Source: Desertimonas sp963732335 (lineage in GTDB: Bacteria > Actinomycetota > Acidimicrobiia > Acidimicrobiales > Ilumatobacteraceae). Taken from it: a stretch of DNA of 64,000 nucleotides. The notes beneath the pieces were generated by a model. It was not told where the DNA came from, did not search any database, and worked only from the letters and a program-made list of their open reading frames with translations. A program made the translations under genes and the position numbers. The stretch is taken from assembly GCA_963732335.1 (NCBI GenBank), contig CAVSZO010000052.1:124001-188000 (forward strand), in the 5' to 3' direction. Each line of letters begins with the position of its first letter. The stretch's first letter is position 1. Positions 48,119-58,121 of this stretch are shown piece by piece.

Positions 48119-48988
48119 CTGAGTCTCTCAACCTCGCAATCGACGACGCTCCCGCGCTGTCCGACCCCGTGTTGCTCGTCGCCCTCGGCGGATGGTTCGA
48201 CGCCGCAGGGGTGGCGACTTCGGCGTTGCGGCTGATCGCCGGTGAGGCCAACAGCGTCGTCGTCGGCGAGATCGATCCCGACCCCTTCTACGACTTCACC
48301 GTCGCCCGGCCGACGATCGAGAACGTCGACGGTGAACGCTGCATCGTCTGGCCTGGCAACGTCCTCCGTACGGTCCGTACTCCGGCGACGTATCGGGATC
48401 TCGTCGCCCTCAACGGCGTCGAGCCGCACGTCGCCTGGCCCACCTACGTCGCCTGCGTGCTGGAGGCGATCGACCGTGTCGACGCCCAGCTCGTCGTCAC
48501 CCTCGGCGCCGTCGCCGACACCACGCCGCACACACGGCCGCCCACCGTGACCGGCAGCACCACCGACCGCGCCCTGGCGGCGACGTTCGGCCTCGCCGGG
48601 CCGACCTACCAGGGACCGACCGGTGTGATCGGCGTGCTCCACGGCGCGCTGGAAGGCGCACGGCATACCGTCGGTGTCGCTGCGCGTCGGTGTCCCGGGC
48701 TACCTGCCCGAGGGCGAGCACCCCCGCTCCGTTGCTGCCCTCGTCGCCCACACGGCCCACGTCCTCGGCGTTCCGCTGCCGGTCGACCTCAGCGAGTCGA
48801 TCCGCCTGTGGGACGATGCCCACAACGCCTGGGTGGCCGGCAACGAGCGACTGCGCGGGTACGTGGCGCTGCTCGAGGAGCACTACGACTCGCGCATCGA
48901 CGAGGTCGTTTCGGACACGGACCTCGCCGCTCGGTTCGAGGACCTCCTTCGCGACACCGACCCCGACGACCCCGACGCCGACGACTAA
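48115..48988 (+). CDS. PAC2 family protein (one frameshift)
   Basis: Belongs to the proteasome-assembly-chaperone 2 superfamily widespread in actinobacteria. Recognised by LLVALGGWFDAAGVATSALR near the N-terminus, DPFYDFTVARPTIE, VVTLGAVADTTPHTRPPTVT, and after a shift near 48675 LRVGVPGYLPEGEHPRSVAA with LLEEHYDSRIDEVVSDTDLA. About 290 residues ending in an acidic tail. Any role in proteasome assembly here is inference; no proteasome gene is in the window. GTG overlaps the serC stop. Confidence 0.87.
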
Positions 48989-49028
48989 CCCTGTGGTGGC
49001 TGGCATCGGCACTCAGCTCGCCGACCGG

Positions 49029-50057
49029 TCAGCCGCCTGACGCGTCGGCGACCTTGGTCCGCCCGGCTGAGATCCAGGGCATCATCGAGCGCAGGCGGGC
49101 GCCTACCTCCTCGATCGGATGCGCCTTGCCGGCGTCGCGCAGGCGCTGGAAGTTTGGTCCGCCAGCTTCGCTCTCGGCGATCCACTCGGCGGCGAACTGA
49201 CCGGACTGGATCTCGTCGAGGATCCTGCGCATCTCCGCTCGTGTCTCGTCGGTCACGATTCGCTGTCCGCGGGTCAGGTCGCCGTACTCGGCGGTCGTCG
49301 AGATCGAATACCGCATTCCTGCGATGCCCTCCTCGTACATCAGGTCGACGATCAGCTTGACCTCGTGGAGGCACTCGAAGTAGGCCATTTCCGGGGCATA
49401 CCCAGCGTCGACGAGTGTCTCGAATCCGGCTTGCACGAGGGCGGTCAGGCCACCGCACAAGACGACCTGCTCGCCGAACAGGTCCGTTTCGGTCTCCTCA
49501 GGAAACGTCGTCTCGATGACACCGGCGAGTGTCGCCCCGATGGCGTCGGCGTACGACAACGCCAGCGCCTTCGCCTGACCGGTGGCGTCCTGTTCCACGG
49601 CGATCAGGGCCGGCACGCCGCCACCTTCGGTATACGTCCGGCGAACGAGGTGGCCGGGGCCCTTCGGCGCCACCATGATCACGTCGACTCCTTCAGGCGG
49701 GGCGATCCGCCCGAATCGGACGTTGAAGCCGTGAGCGAACGCCAGCGCCTTGCCGGGCGTCATGTGTGGCGCGACGTGCTCGTCGAAGATCGCCTTCTGC
49801 TCGGTGTCGGGAGCGAGGATCATCACGACGTCGGCCCGCTCCGCCGCTTCGGCGATCGGCACGACCTCGAGTCCCTGCGACTCGGCCTTGGCTGTCGACC
49901 CCGAGCCGTCACGGAGCCCGATCAGCACTTTGACTCCGGAGTCCTTGAGATTCAGCGCATGGCCGTGCCCTTGGCTGCCGAAGCCGATGATCGCCACGGT
50001 CTTGCCCCGGATCAGCGTCGGGTCGGCGTCGTCGGAGTAGTACACAACTGCGCTCAT
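49029..50057 (-). CDS. ilvC: Ketol-acid reductoisomerase
   Basis: NADPH-dependent isomeroreduction in valine, leucine and isoleucine synthesis. 342 residues, intact, class I. IIGFGSQGHGHALNLKDSGV near residue 24, APDTEQKAIF, FAHGFNVRFGRI, MVAPKGPGHLVRRTYTEGGG, the Mg-binding DLFGEQVVLCGGLTALVQAG, and YFECLHEVKLIVDLMYEEGI with SISTTAEYGDL. It follows ilvN with a 3-base gap. The converging PAC2 gene ends 40 bases away; only a weak inverted repeat is seen there. Confidence 0.97.
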   Translation of the reverse strand: MSAVVYYSDDADPTLIRGKTVAIIGFGSQGHGHALNLKDSGVKVLIGLRDGSGSTAKAESQGLEVVPIAEAAERADVVMILAPDTEQKAIFDEHVAPHMTPGKALAFAHGFNVRFGRIAPPEGVDVIMVAPKGPGHLVRRTYTEGGGVPALIAVEQDATGQAKALALSYADAIGATLAGVIETTFPEETETDLFGEQVVLCGGLTALVQAGFETLVDAGYAPEMAYFECLHEVKLIVDLMYEEGIAGMRYSISTTAEYGDLTRGQRIVTDETRAEMRRILDEIQSGQFAAEWIAESEAGGPNFQRLRDAGKAHPIEEVGARLRSMMPWISAGRTKVADASGG

Positions 50058-50060
50058 GGG

Positions 50061-50603
50061 TCAGCCCGTCTTTCCTTTCAGCGCGTGGACGCGGCTCTGC
50101 TTGTCGGCTTGGGGGTGGGCGAGCTTGGGGAGCGCCACACGTCCTGTTCGTTGTAGTTCCACGATGCCATAGGAGGCGAGCAATTGTTCGAAGTCGTCGA
50201 GCTTGTCCGGTGGGCCGTCGAGGCTGAGCGTCAGGGCCTCGAAGGCGACGCCCAGCACTTTGGCATCGAAGATGGTCGCCAGCTCGAGCACCTGGCTGCG
50301 CTCGTCAGGGGCGACCCTCACGGTCACCAGGAGCAGCTCACGTTCGACCGACTGGCGCGGGTCGAGCTCGGAGATCTTGACCACCTCGATGAGCTTGAAC
50401 AGCTGCTTCGTCACCTGCTCCAGAGGCGCCGTCTCGACGTCGACGACGATCGTGATCCGGCTCATCCCTTCGTGCTCCGACGGGGCGACGGCGAGGGAGA
50501 AGATGTTGAACCCGCGCCGGGCGAACATGCCGGAGACGCGGGCGAGCACGCCGGGCCGGTTCTGGACGAGCACGGACAGGATGTGGTGCTGAGATCGGGT
50601 CAC
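50061..50603 (-). CDS. ilvN: Acetolactate synthase small (regulatory) subunit
   Basis: Valine-sensing subunit that activates the large subunit. 180 residues, intact. The N-terminal ACT domain reads HHILSVLVQNRPGVLARVSG, FARRGFNIFSLAVAPSE and MSRITIVVDVE; the C-terminal domain includes QLFKLIEVVKISELDP, RELLLVTV and FEALTLSLDGPPDKLDDFEQ. GTG start, three bases downstream of the ilvB stop. Confidence 0.96.
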   Translation of the reverse strand: MTRSQHHILSVLVQNRPGVLARVSGMFARRGFNIFSLAVAPSEHEGMSRITIVVDVETAPLEQVTKQLFKLIEVVKISELDPRQSVERELLLVTVRVAPDERSQVLELATIFDAKVLGVAFEALTLSLDGPPDKLDDFEQLLASYGIVELQRTGRVALPKLAHPQADKQSRVHALKGKTG

Positions 50604-50606
50604 CGT

Positions 50607-52359
50607 TCATTGCAGCCTCCCGCGCAGCGCCTGCTGGCTCGGTGGCAGGACCAGGTCGTCGTTGCTCGCTCCGGCCGGGACCATCGGGAACACCTTCTCC
50701 TCGGAGGCGACGCGGAACTCGACCACGACTGGACGGTCGTTGATCGCGTTGGCCTTCTCGATCGCCGGTTCGACCTCGGCGACGTCCTCGACGCGGATGC
50801 CGACGCAGCCCATCGCCTCCGCCCAGCGGACGTAGTCCGGAGTGTCCGGCGAGAGGTAGACCTCGGAGTAGCGCTCGTCGTAGAACATCTCCTGCCACTG
50901 GCGGACCATCCCGAGGTAGCTGTTGTTGATCAGGGCGACCTTGATGGGGATGCGCTCGACGGACGCCGTCACGAGCTCCTGGGCGGTCATCTGGAAACAG
51001 CCGTCGCCGTCGACCGCCCACACGGTGCGGTCCGGGCGCCCGACCTTGGCGCCGATCGCCGCCGGGATGGCGAACCCCATCGTGCCGAGGCCGCCGGAGT
51101 TGACCCACGTGTACGGCTCGGTGAAGCGCCAGTACTGCGACGCCCACATCTGGTGCTGGCCCACGCCGGACGCGAGGATCGTGCCCTCCGGAGCGGCATC
51201 GCGGAGCTTCTCGAGGCAGAACTGCGGCTTCAGCGCCGATCCCGGCTCGCTCTGCTCATAGGTCAACGGAAACTGCTCGCGCCAGCCGGACAGCCGGCTC
51301 TTCCACGCCGACGTGTCGGCTGCGGCGGTGCCCGCGTCCGTCAACTCGCGGATCGCCGTGATCAGACTCGGCGATGACGGCGCGGCAGTCGCCGACGATC
51401 GGCACGTCGGGCCGGCGCACCTTGCCCTGCTCGGCCGGGTCGACGTCGACGTGGATGACCTTGGCCTCTGGGGCGAAGCCGTCGATCTTGCCGGTGACGC
51501 GGTCGTCGAAGCGGGCGCCAAGGGCGATCAGCAGGTCGCTGCGCTGCATCGCCGTGACGGCCGTGGCGTTGCCATGCATGCCCGGGCATGCCGAGGGCGA
51601 GCGGGTGGTCGTCGGGGAAGGCCCCACGGGCCATGAGTGTCGTCACGACGTGGATGTCGGTCAGCTCGGCGAGTTCTCGCAGCTCGGCTGCGGCACGCGC
51701 CTTGAGGATGCCGCCACCGACGTACAGCACCGGACGGGTCGCCTCGAGGATCAGCCGGGCCGCTTCGCGGATCATCCGGGCGTGTCCCTTGACCGTCGGG
51801 CGGTAGCCGGGCAGCGACGCCGCGACGTCGGCGTCCGACGGCCAGTCCCACGTCCATCTGCGCCTGCAGCACGTCCTTCGGCACGTCGACGAGCACCGGG
51901 CCGGGGCGGCCGGTCGTGGCGATGTGGAACGCCTGGCGGATCGCCATCGGCAGCTCCTCCGGCGTCATCACCAGCTCGTTGTGCTTCGTCGCCGAGCGGG
52001 TGATGCCGACCGTGTCGCACTCCTGGAAGGCGTCGCTGCCGATCGCCTTGGTCGGCACCTGCCCGGTGATCGCCACCATCGGGATCGAGTCCATGTAGGC
52101 GTCCATCAGCGGGGTCACCAGGTTGGTCGCCGCCGGTCCGGAGGTCACCATCGCCACGCCAGGGCGGCCGGTGACGTGGGCGTAGCCCTCGGCCATGTGC
52201 CCGGCACCCTGCTCGTGGCGCACGAGGATGTGGCGGATCGAGCGACTCCAGCAGCGGGTCGTAGGCGGGCAGGATGCACCCGCCGGGCAGCCCGAAGACG
52301 ACCTCGACCGACTCCATCTCCAGCGACTTGATCAGGGCCTGTGCTCCGGTGAGGTTCAT
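50607..52359 (-). CDS. ilvB: Acetolactate synthase large (catalytic) subunit (about four frameshifts)
   Basis: TPP- and FAD-dependent condensation of pyruvate. From ATG 52359: MNLTGAQALIKSLEMESVEV and VFGLPGGCILPAYDPL, then in other frames RHEQGAGHMAEGYAHVTGRP with the catalytic Glu, GVAMVTSGPAATNLVTPLMD, RPVLYVGGGILKA, DLLIALGARFDDRVTGKI, and the TPP motif AVDGDGCFQMTAQELVTA with NNSYLGMVRQWQEMFY. Shifts near 52240, 51850, 51595 and 51370. About 583 residues, standard. A leader with an attenuator precedes it. Confidence 0.94.
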
Positions 52360-52423
52360 GGCTCGTGTGCTCCTCGTGCTGTCGGTGGGTCGTCTGGCTC
52401 GGTGGGTGCGTGAGTTCGCGCCG

Positions 52424-52455
52424 AAAAGCAAATGACCCCCCTGCCGGGAGGTCAT
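52424..52455 (-). terminator. Rho-independent terminator in the ilvB leader (attenuator)
   Basis: On the minus strand ATGACCTCCC-GGCA-GGGGGGTCAT is a 10-bp stem (one G-T pair) with a 4-base loop, followed at once by TTGCTTTTC. It lies 65 bases before the ilvB ATG, the classical position for an attenuator, and is the only hairpin in the window with a clear T-rich tail. Confidence 0.75.
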
Positions 52456-52481
52456 CGCGCACGCGGGGTTTCCGTCGCGCG

Positions 52482-52522
52482 CTACAGAATGAGTACCGAG
52501 CGATCGGGGAACTCGGACGCAT
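52482..52522 (-). promoter_or_regulatory. Candidate branched-chain leader peptide of ilvBNC
   Basis: ATG 52522 is preceded by CATACT seven bases upstream. A run of regulatory codons GTA-CTC-ATT-CTG-TAG (Val-Leu-Ile-Leu-stop) occupies 52482-52496. The ATG is in a different phase from the run, so one indel, common in this sequence, must be assumed. Known actinobacterial ilvB leaders are short peptides with a similar I/L/V run. Confidence 0.5.
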
Positions 52523-52661
52523 CGAGTCGAGTATGTCAGTTCGCTCACCCGGGCAGCAACCCCAGCGTGCAATCCGGTCGCACGTGAAAAGGATTTGGAA
52601 CCGTCACGCACCGTGACCGCAGGTAGAGTGCCATACTCGACCCGGCGAAGGAAGGCGGAGA

Positions 52662-54962
52662 ATGACAGCGGTCGACCATGGCCGAGGCGTGTCGCGTGGC
52701 ACCGCCAACTTTCCACCACCCGATGCCGCAGCGCGCTCTCGCGAGCAGGCGCCGCCGCTCACCGCGGTTGACGCCGAAACGTTCACGCCCCATCGCTCCG
52801 CTGCGACGATCGCGGTCTGGCTGACGGCATGCCTCGCGGGTTTGGTGGCGACGGCGGCCAACGCCGAGCCCACCGGCCGCCCCTCTACCGATACCGTGCT
52901 CGTCGGACTCGGCGTCGCCTTGATCACCGCCTTCGGGTCGCGCGCACCGTGGTGGGTGTTGTCGCTGACCGCAGTCGCAGCGGCCATCGCCATCGAACCG
53001 CCATTGATCGCGCTGGCCGGCGTCGCCTTCCTGATTCCCGTGATCGGCAGGGCGCGGCGGCTTGATCATGGGCCGCTGTTCGCAGTCTCGGCGGCGATCA
53101 CCTTCAATCTCCTGATCAGGGCCGACGACTACGGGTTCTTCGGTCTCAGTGCCATCGTCGGGGCGGTCTGCGCGGCCGTCGTGTTCGTCGCGGCCGTGCC
53201 GTGTTGCTCGAAGCCCGTGCGACGCATAGCGTGGATCGGCGCGGTGTGCGCCGGGGTTGTCGTCGTCGCCGCCGCCGTCGGAGTCGGCTACGCCGTGTAC
53301 ACGTCTCGCGACGCCTTGGCGGACGGATTGCGAAGCGCCGAGCTCGGCGTCGCCGCCCTGGAACACGACGACTACGACGAGGCGGCGCGGTTGTTCGGCC
53401 AGTCCGCCGACGATCTCAGGTATGCCACGGATCAGCTCGACCGGCCCTGGGCCCGTCCCGCCGCGGTCGTGCCGGTGCTGGCGCAACACCGATCGGCCGT
53501 CGTCGACATGAGTGCCACCGGAGCTGACGGCGCCGCCACGGTTGCCGCCGCCCTCGACGAGATCGACCTCGATGTCCTGCGCGTGGCCGACGGCCGAATC
53601 GACGTCGACGCCCTCGTCGCCGTCGAGGAGCCGCTGGAGGATGTGCGGCTGGCGCTCGTCGAGCTGCAGACGGCGACCGATGCGGCGCAGTCGCCGTGGT
53701 TGGTCCCACGGGCGCGACGTGTCCTCGACGACTTCGACGAGAGCATCGCCGAGCACGTGCCGGCGCTCGACAACGCCCTCGCCGCGGTCGGAATGGCGCC
53801 AGACATGCTGGGCGACGACGGCCCGCGAAAGCTACCTGCTGTTGTTCACGACACCATCCGAGGCACGCGGCCTGGGAGGGTTCATCGGCAGCTACGCCGA
53901 GCTGACCGCCGTCGACGGGCATCTGGTGCTGTCCAACTCCGGACACGCCGCCAGGCTCGACGCCGAAGGTGAGGCTGCCGGGGCTCGCATCGACGCCCCG
54001 GACGAGTTCGTGAGCAGGTACGGTCGAGTTCGGTTACGGAAGCGAGTCCGGGCAGGTCGGTGACGCCGCCCTCCGCAACTTGGCCATGACGCCGCACTTC
54101 CCGTGGGTCGGCGAAATCGCTGCCAGCTTCTACGAGCAGACCACCGGTCGCCACATCGACGGTGTCATCGCCGTCGACCCGTTCGTCATAGCCGAGCTGC
54201 TCGAGTACACAGGCCCAGTCGAACTCCCCTCCTTCGGGCACCGGCTGGCAGCCGACAACGCCGTCGCCTACCTGCTGCACGACCAGTACGTCGTCGGCGC
54301 CGACGACAACACGCTGCGCCGAGAGGTGCTCGCCGACGCCGCCTCGGCGACGTTCAACGCCATGATGGCGGGCGGACTTCCCGATCCGATCCAACTCGCC
54401 GCCGATCTAGGACCGATGGTCGAGGAGCGGCGGCTGATGTTCTGGAGTTCCCACAGTGATGAGCAGGACCTCCTCGGAGAACTCGGGGTCGACGGCGCGA
54501 TGCCGGCGCTAGGCGGCACCGACGGGTGGGCGTTCACGGTGTCCAATGCGGTGGGCAACAAGATCGACAGCTACCTCGAACGTCGTGCCCAGTACACCTC
54601 GACAGACGACAGTGGCACGACGAGGTCGACCTTGCGCATCGAGCTGACCAACACGGCACCAGCCGACGGGCTCCCGGACTACATCATCGGCGGCGGCCCG
54701 CTCGGACTGCCTCCGGGCACCAGTCGCCTGTACCTGTCCGTCTACAGCGCCCTCGGCCTCGACAACATGACGGTCAACGGCGAACGGGTCAGCGTCGACG
54801 CGGGAGTCGAGCAGGGCTGGAACGTGTACTCGCGATTCGTCGATGATCCCTGCGGGTGAAACGGTGACGATCGAGGTCGAGCTGGCTCGGGTCATCGCCG
54901 ACCCGGGCACGGTGGTCACGTGGGTACAGCCGCTGGCCCGGCCGCTGGAGATCGTCGACTGA
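52662..54962 (+). CDS. DUF4012 domain-containing membrane protein (three frameshifts)
   Basis: About 765 residues. An N-terminal region of six hydrophobic segments (AATIAVWLTACLAGLVATAA through VVVVAAAVGVGYAVYTSR), then a helical stretch with ALEHDDYDEAARLFGQSADD, then the DUF4012 core: YLLLFTTPSEARGLGGFIGS, YAELTAVDGHLVLSNSGH, HFPWVGEIAASFYEQTTGRH and DGVIAVDPFVIAELLEYTGP. Shifts near 53825, 54030 and 54850; the repaired end is TWVQPLARPLEIVD with TGA at 54960-54962. The RBS AAGGAAGGCGGAG precedes ATG 52662. DUF4012 proteins occur in actinobacterial surface-polysaccharide regions; function unknown. The 302 bases 52360-52661 hold the ilvB leader and this promoter. Confidence 0.85.
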
Positions 54963-54986
54963 GGGACGAGAGTCGCGGGCGCGTGA

Positions 54987-55017
54987 TTGTGCCGCCCGGG
55001 ATCAACGGCGCTATAGT
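54987..55017 (+). promoter_or_regulatory. Promoter of the LPXTG protein gene
   Basis: TTGTGC (54987-54992) and TATAGT (55012-55017) with a 19-base spacer, the best -10 in the window, about 105 bases before ATG 55122. A hairpin CGTGCT-TGGCG-AGCACG (near 55026-55042) lies in the leader, and GGAAGGAA is the RBS. Confidence 0.5.
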
Positions 55018-55121
55018 TTGCCGGGCGTGCTTGGCGAGCACGTGATAGGCGGCATCGGCGGTGCACCATTTGTTGGGGTTTCCCTCATTCTTGGTGTAGC
55101 GCTTCGGCGGAAGGAAGCATC

Positions 55122-55836
55122 ATGAACATCCGTAAGCCCTTGGCGGCATCGGCGTTGATCATCGGACTGTCATCAGTCGGTCTCGCGGTGTCCCGCGGGC
55201 GAGCTGTCGGCGAACGCGCTGGCTCCGTCGGTGGTCGACGACTGTGGCAACCCAGACCCCGAATTGGACTATCCGCCGACGCCACCGGAGTGCACCACCA
55301 CGACCACCGCTCCCGTTGGAGATCTGCTCGTCGACGTGCTGGCGCCTATCTGCGCCGACGACGTGCCATACCTGACTTACTCGGTCTCGGCCCCGGGCAG
55401 CTCGGCAACGACGGTGACGATCACGTTCGTCAACCCCGGCGGTTCGAACTACGTCGTCAGCGGTCTCCCGCTTTCGGGGAGGATCCTGTGGCCTGGCGCT
55501 GTTGTCAATGCCGCCGGCGAGCCGGTCGACTGGCCGGGTTGGACGCGACAGGCAAACGGGACGTGGGTTCCCGGCGACGAGTGGAACTGGGCTCGTCAGC
55601 CCATCACCGTCCTCATCGAGGTGAACCCGTCGGCCACGCGCGTCGTCTCGTACCCGGAGGCCACACCCGGCTGCGTCGCCGGCCCACGGTTCCCAGGCGA
55701 CCCGCAAACACTTCCAGCGACAGGTAGCGACACCACGCTGCCGCTCGCAACGGCCGGGTTCGCCTCCGTCTTGCTCGGCGCGGCGCTCACGATCCTCGCT
55801 CGCCGGCGATCATCTGCGGCGACCCAGGCGTCGTAG
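55122..55836 (+). CDS. LPXTG-anchored surface protein of unknown function (one frameshift)
   Basis: About 237 residues. Signal peptide MNIRKPLAASALIIGLSSVG then, after a shift near 55195, AGELSANALAPSVVDDCGNP. A Pro/Thr-rich linker (YPPTPPECTTTTTAP) precedes a beta-sandwich-like domain with two Cys and several Trp (PVDWPGWTRQANGTWVPGDE). The C-terminus is a full cell-wall sorting signal: LPATGSDTTLPLATAG, a hydrophobic helix FASVLLGAALTILA and the basic tail RRRSSAATQAS. A class-type sortase encoded elsewhere would attach it. Ligand or role unknown. Confidence 0.78.
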
Positions 55837-55850
55837 GCCGACTCCGCCGC

Positions 55851-55888
55851 TACGGTTCCCGCTCGAAACTGGTTGGCAGCGAGCGGGA
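55851..55888 (+). promoter_or_regulatory. Promoter and inverted repeat before cysD
   Basis: TACGGT (55851-55856) is a -10 candidate. TCCCGCTCG (55857-55865) and CGAGCGGGA (55880-55888) form a perfect 9-bp inverted repeat around 14 bases; the right arm contains the GCGGGAG ribosome binding site of cysD. It may act as an operator or as an RNA hairpin masking the RBS. Confidence 0.55.
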
Positions 55889-55894
55889 GTGGAC

Positions 55895-56831
55895 ATGACG
55901 ACAACTGACACTGGGCATAGTGGTTCGTCGACGGTTGCTGGGCCAACGGCGCTCCTGGAGGCCGAGTCGATCACGATCCTGCGTGAGGTGGCAGCCGAGT
56001 TCGAGCGGCCGGTGCTGTTGTTCTCGGGGGGCAAGGATTCGGTGGTGATGTTGCATCTGGCAGTGCGGGCGTTCCATCCGGCGCGTCTGCCGTTTCCGCT
56101 GATGCACGTCGACACCGGGCACAACTTCGACGAGGTGATCGAGTTCCGCGACCGGATGGTTGAGCGGTTCGGTGTCGAGCTGGTCGTGGCCTCGGTGCAG
56201 CAGTCGATCGACACGCGGTCGGGTGCGCGAGCGACTCGGTCCACGGGCGAGCCGCAATGTGTTGCAGACGGTCACTTTGCTCGATGCCATCGCCGAGCAC
56301 CGTTTCGATGCAGTGCTCGGCGGCGCCCGCCGCGACGAGGAGCGGGCTCGGGCGAAGGAGCGGGTGTACTCGCACCGCGACGAGTTCGGCCAGTGGGATC
56401 CGCAGAACCAGCGGCCCGAGCTGTGGCAGCTGTACAACGCTCGCCACCGCCGCGGCGAGCATCTGCGGGTGTTCCCGCTGTCCAATTGGACGGAGCTCGA
56501 CATCTGGCGATTCATCGAAGCGAACGACATCGGGCTGCCGTCGCTGTACTTCGCCCATCGCCGGGAGGTGTTCGAGCGCGACGGCATGTTGATGGCGGTC
56601 AACCCGCACGTCGCGCTGGTCGACGGTGAGGAGACGTTCAGCGAGACGGTGCGCTTCCGCACGATCGGGGACGCCACGTGCACGGCGGCGGTCCGTTCGG
56701 CGGCCACGACCGTCGCTGACGTCGTCGCCGAGACGGCTGTGGCGCGGATCACCGAGCGCGGCGCGACCCGGGCCGATGACCGCATCTCGGAGGCCGGGAT
56801 GGAGGACCGCAAGCGGGAGGGCTATTTCTGA
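55895..56831 (+). CDS. cysD: Sulfate adenylyltransferase subunit 2 (one frameshift)
   Basis: ATP pyrophosphatase-type subunit that forms adenylyl sulfate together with CysN. PP-loop VLLFSGGKDSVVMLHLAVRA, LPFPLMHVDTGHNFDEVIEF, and after a shift near 56225 NVLQTVTLLDAIAEHRFDAV, LGGARRDEERARAKERVYSH, RVFPLSNWTELDIWRFIEAN and SEAGMEDRKREGYF, the canonical end. About 310 residues. GTG 55889 two codons earlier is also possible. The stop overlaps the cysN ATG (TGATG). Confidence 0.94.
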
Positions 56832-58099
56832 TGAGGCGTGTGCGCGCCGTTGCGCTTCGCCACTGTCGGCTCCGTCGACGACGGCAAGTCGACCTTGATC
56901 GGGCGGCTGCTGTTCGACTCGAAGTCGATCTTCGAGGACCAACTGGAGCACGTCACCGCCGTGAGCAAGCGCCGCGGCGACGAGTACGTCGACCTCGCCC
57001 TGTTCACCGACGGGCTGCGCGCCGAGCGCGAGCAGGGCATCACGATCGACGTCGCCTACCGCTACTTCTCCACGCCGGCCCGCGACTTCATCATCGCCGA
57101 CTGCCCGGGTCACATTCAGTACACGCGTAACATGATCAGCGGCGCGTCAACGGCTGATCTCGCCATCGTGCTCGGTCGACGCTCGCAAGGGCGTCTTGGA
57201 GCAGACCCGCCGGCACAGCCTGTTGGTGTCGCTGCTCGGCGTGCCCCACCTGGTGATCTGCGTCAACAAGATGGACCTCGTCGCTCACAGCGAAGAGCGT
57301 TTCGACGAGATCCGCGCCGAGTTCACCGAGTTCGCCAGCACCCTCGACGTTGCACGACGTGACGTTCATCCCGATGTCGGCGCTGAACGGCGACAACATC
57401 GTCGACCGCTCCGCCGAGATGGGCTGGTACGAGGGCCCGACCCTGCTTCATCACCTCGAGACCGTGTACGTCGCCAGCGACCACAACCTGATCGACGTGC
57501 GGTTCCCCGTGCAGTACGTGATCCGGCCGATCAGCACCAGCCACCACGACTACCGCGGCTACGCCGGGCAGGTCGCCGCCGGACGGCTGCGCCCTGGTGA
57601 CGAGGTCGTCGTGCTGCCCAGCGGGATGACCTCGACGATCGAGTCGATCGACACGTTCGACGGGCCGCTCACGAGGCCCGCCCGCCACAGGCCGTCGTGG
57701 TGACCCTCGCCGACGACGTCGACATCACCCGCGGCGACATGATCTGCCGGGTCCACAACCAGCCGATCCCCAGCCAGGACATCGACGCGATGATCGCCTG
57801 GATGGACTCCACCGTGTCCCTCCAGCCGCGCCAGATCTACCGGCTCAAGCACACCACGCGAACGGTGCGGGCGATGGTCACCGACGTGCTGCTACCGCCT
57901 CGACGTCTCGACGATGCACCGCGACCTCGACGCCCAGTCACTCACCCTCAACGAGGTCGGACGGGTCACGTTGCGGACGATGGCCCCGATCTTCGCCGAC
58001 GACTACCGGCGCAACCGCAACACCGGCAGCTTCATCCTCATCGACGAGTCGACCAACCAGACCGTCGCCGGCGGAATGATCCGCACCCAGACCGGCTGA
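56831..58099 (+). CDS. cysN: Sulfate adenylyltransferase subunit 1, GTPase (about five frameshifts)
   Basis: GTPase that drives sulfate adenylation. G1 TVGSVDDGKSTLIGRLL, G2 region REQGITIDVAYRYF, G3 FIIADCPGHIQYTRNM, G4 VICVNKMDLV, G5 IPMSALNGDNI, each in order, then the beta-barrel domains VQYVIRPISTSHHDYRGYAG and GRVTLRTMAPIFADDYRRNR, ending in NTGSFILIDESTNQTVAGGM. Shifts near 56850, 57175, 57350, 57680 and 57895. About 420 residues; no CysC domain is fused, and cysC is a separate gene downstream. Confidence 0.93.
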
Positions 58100-58121
58100 C
58101 GCTGACCGCGCCCGTCGATCG

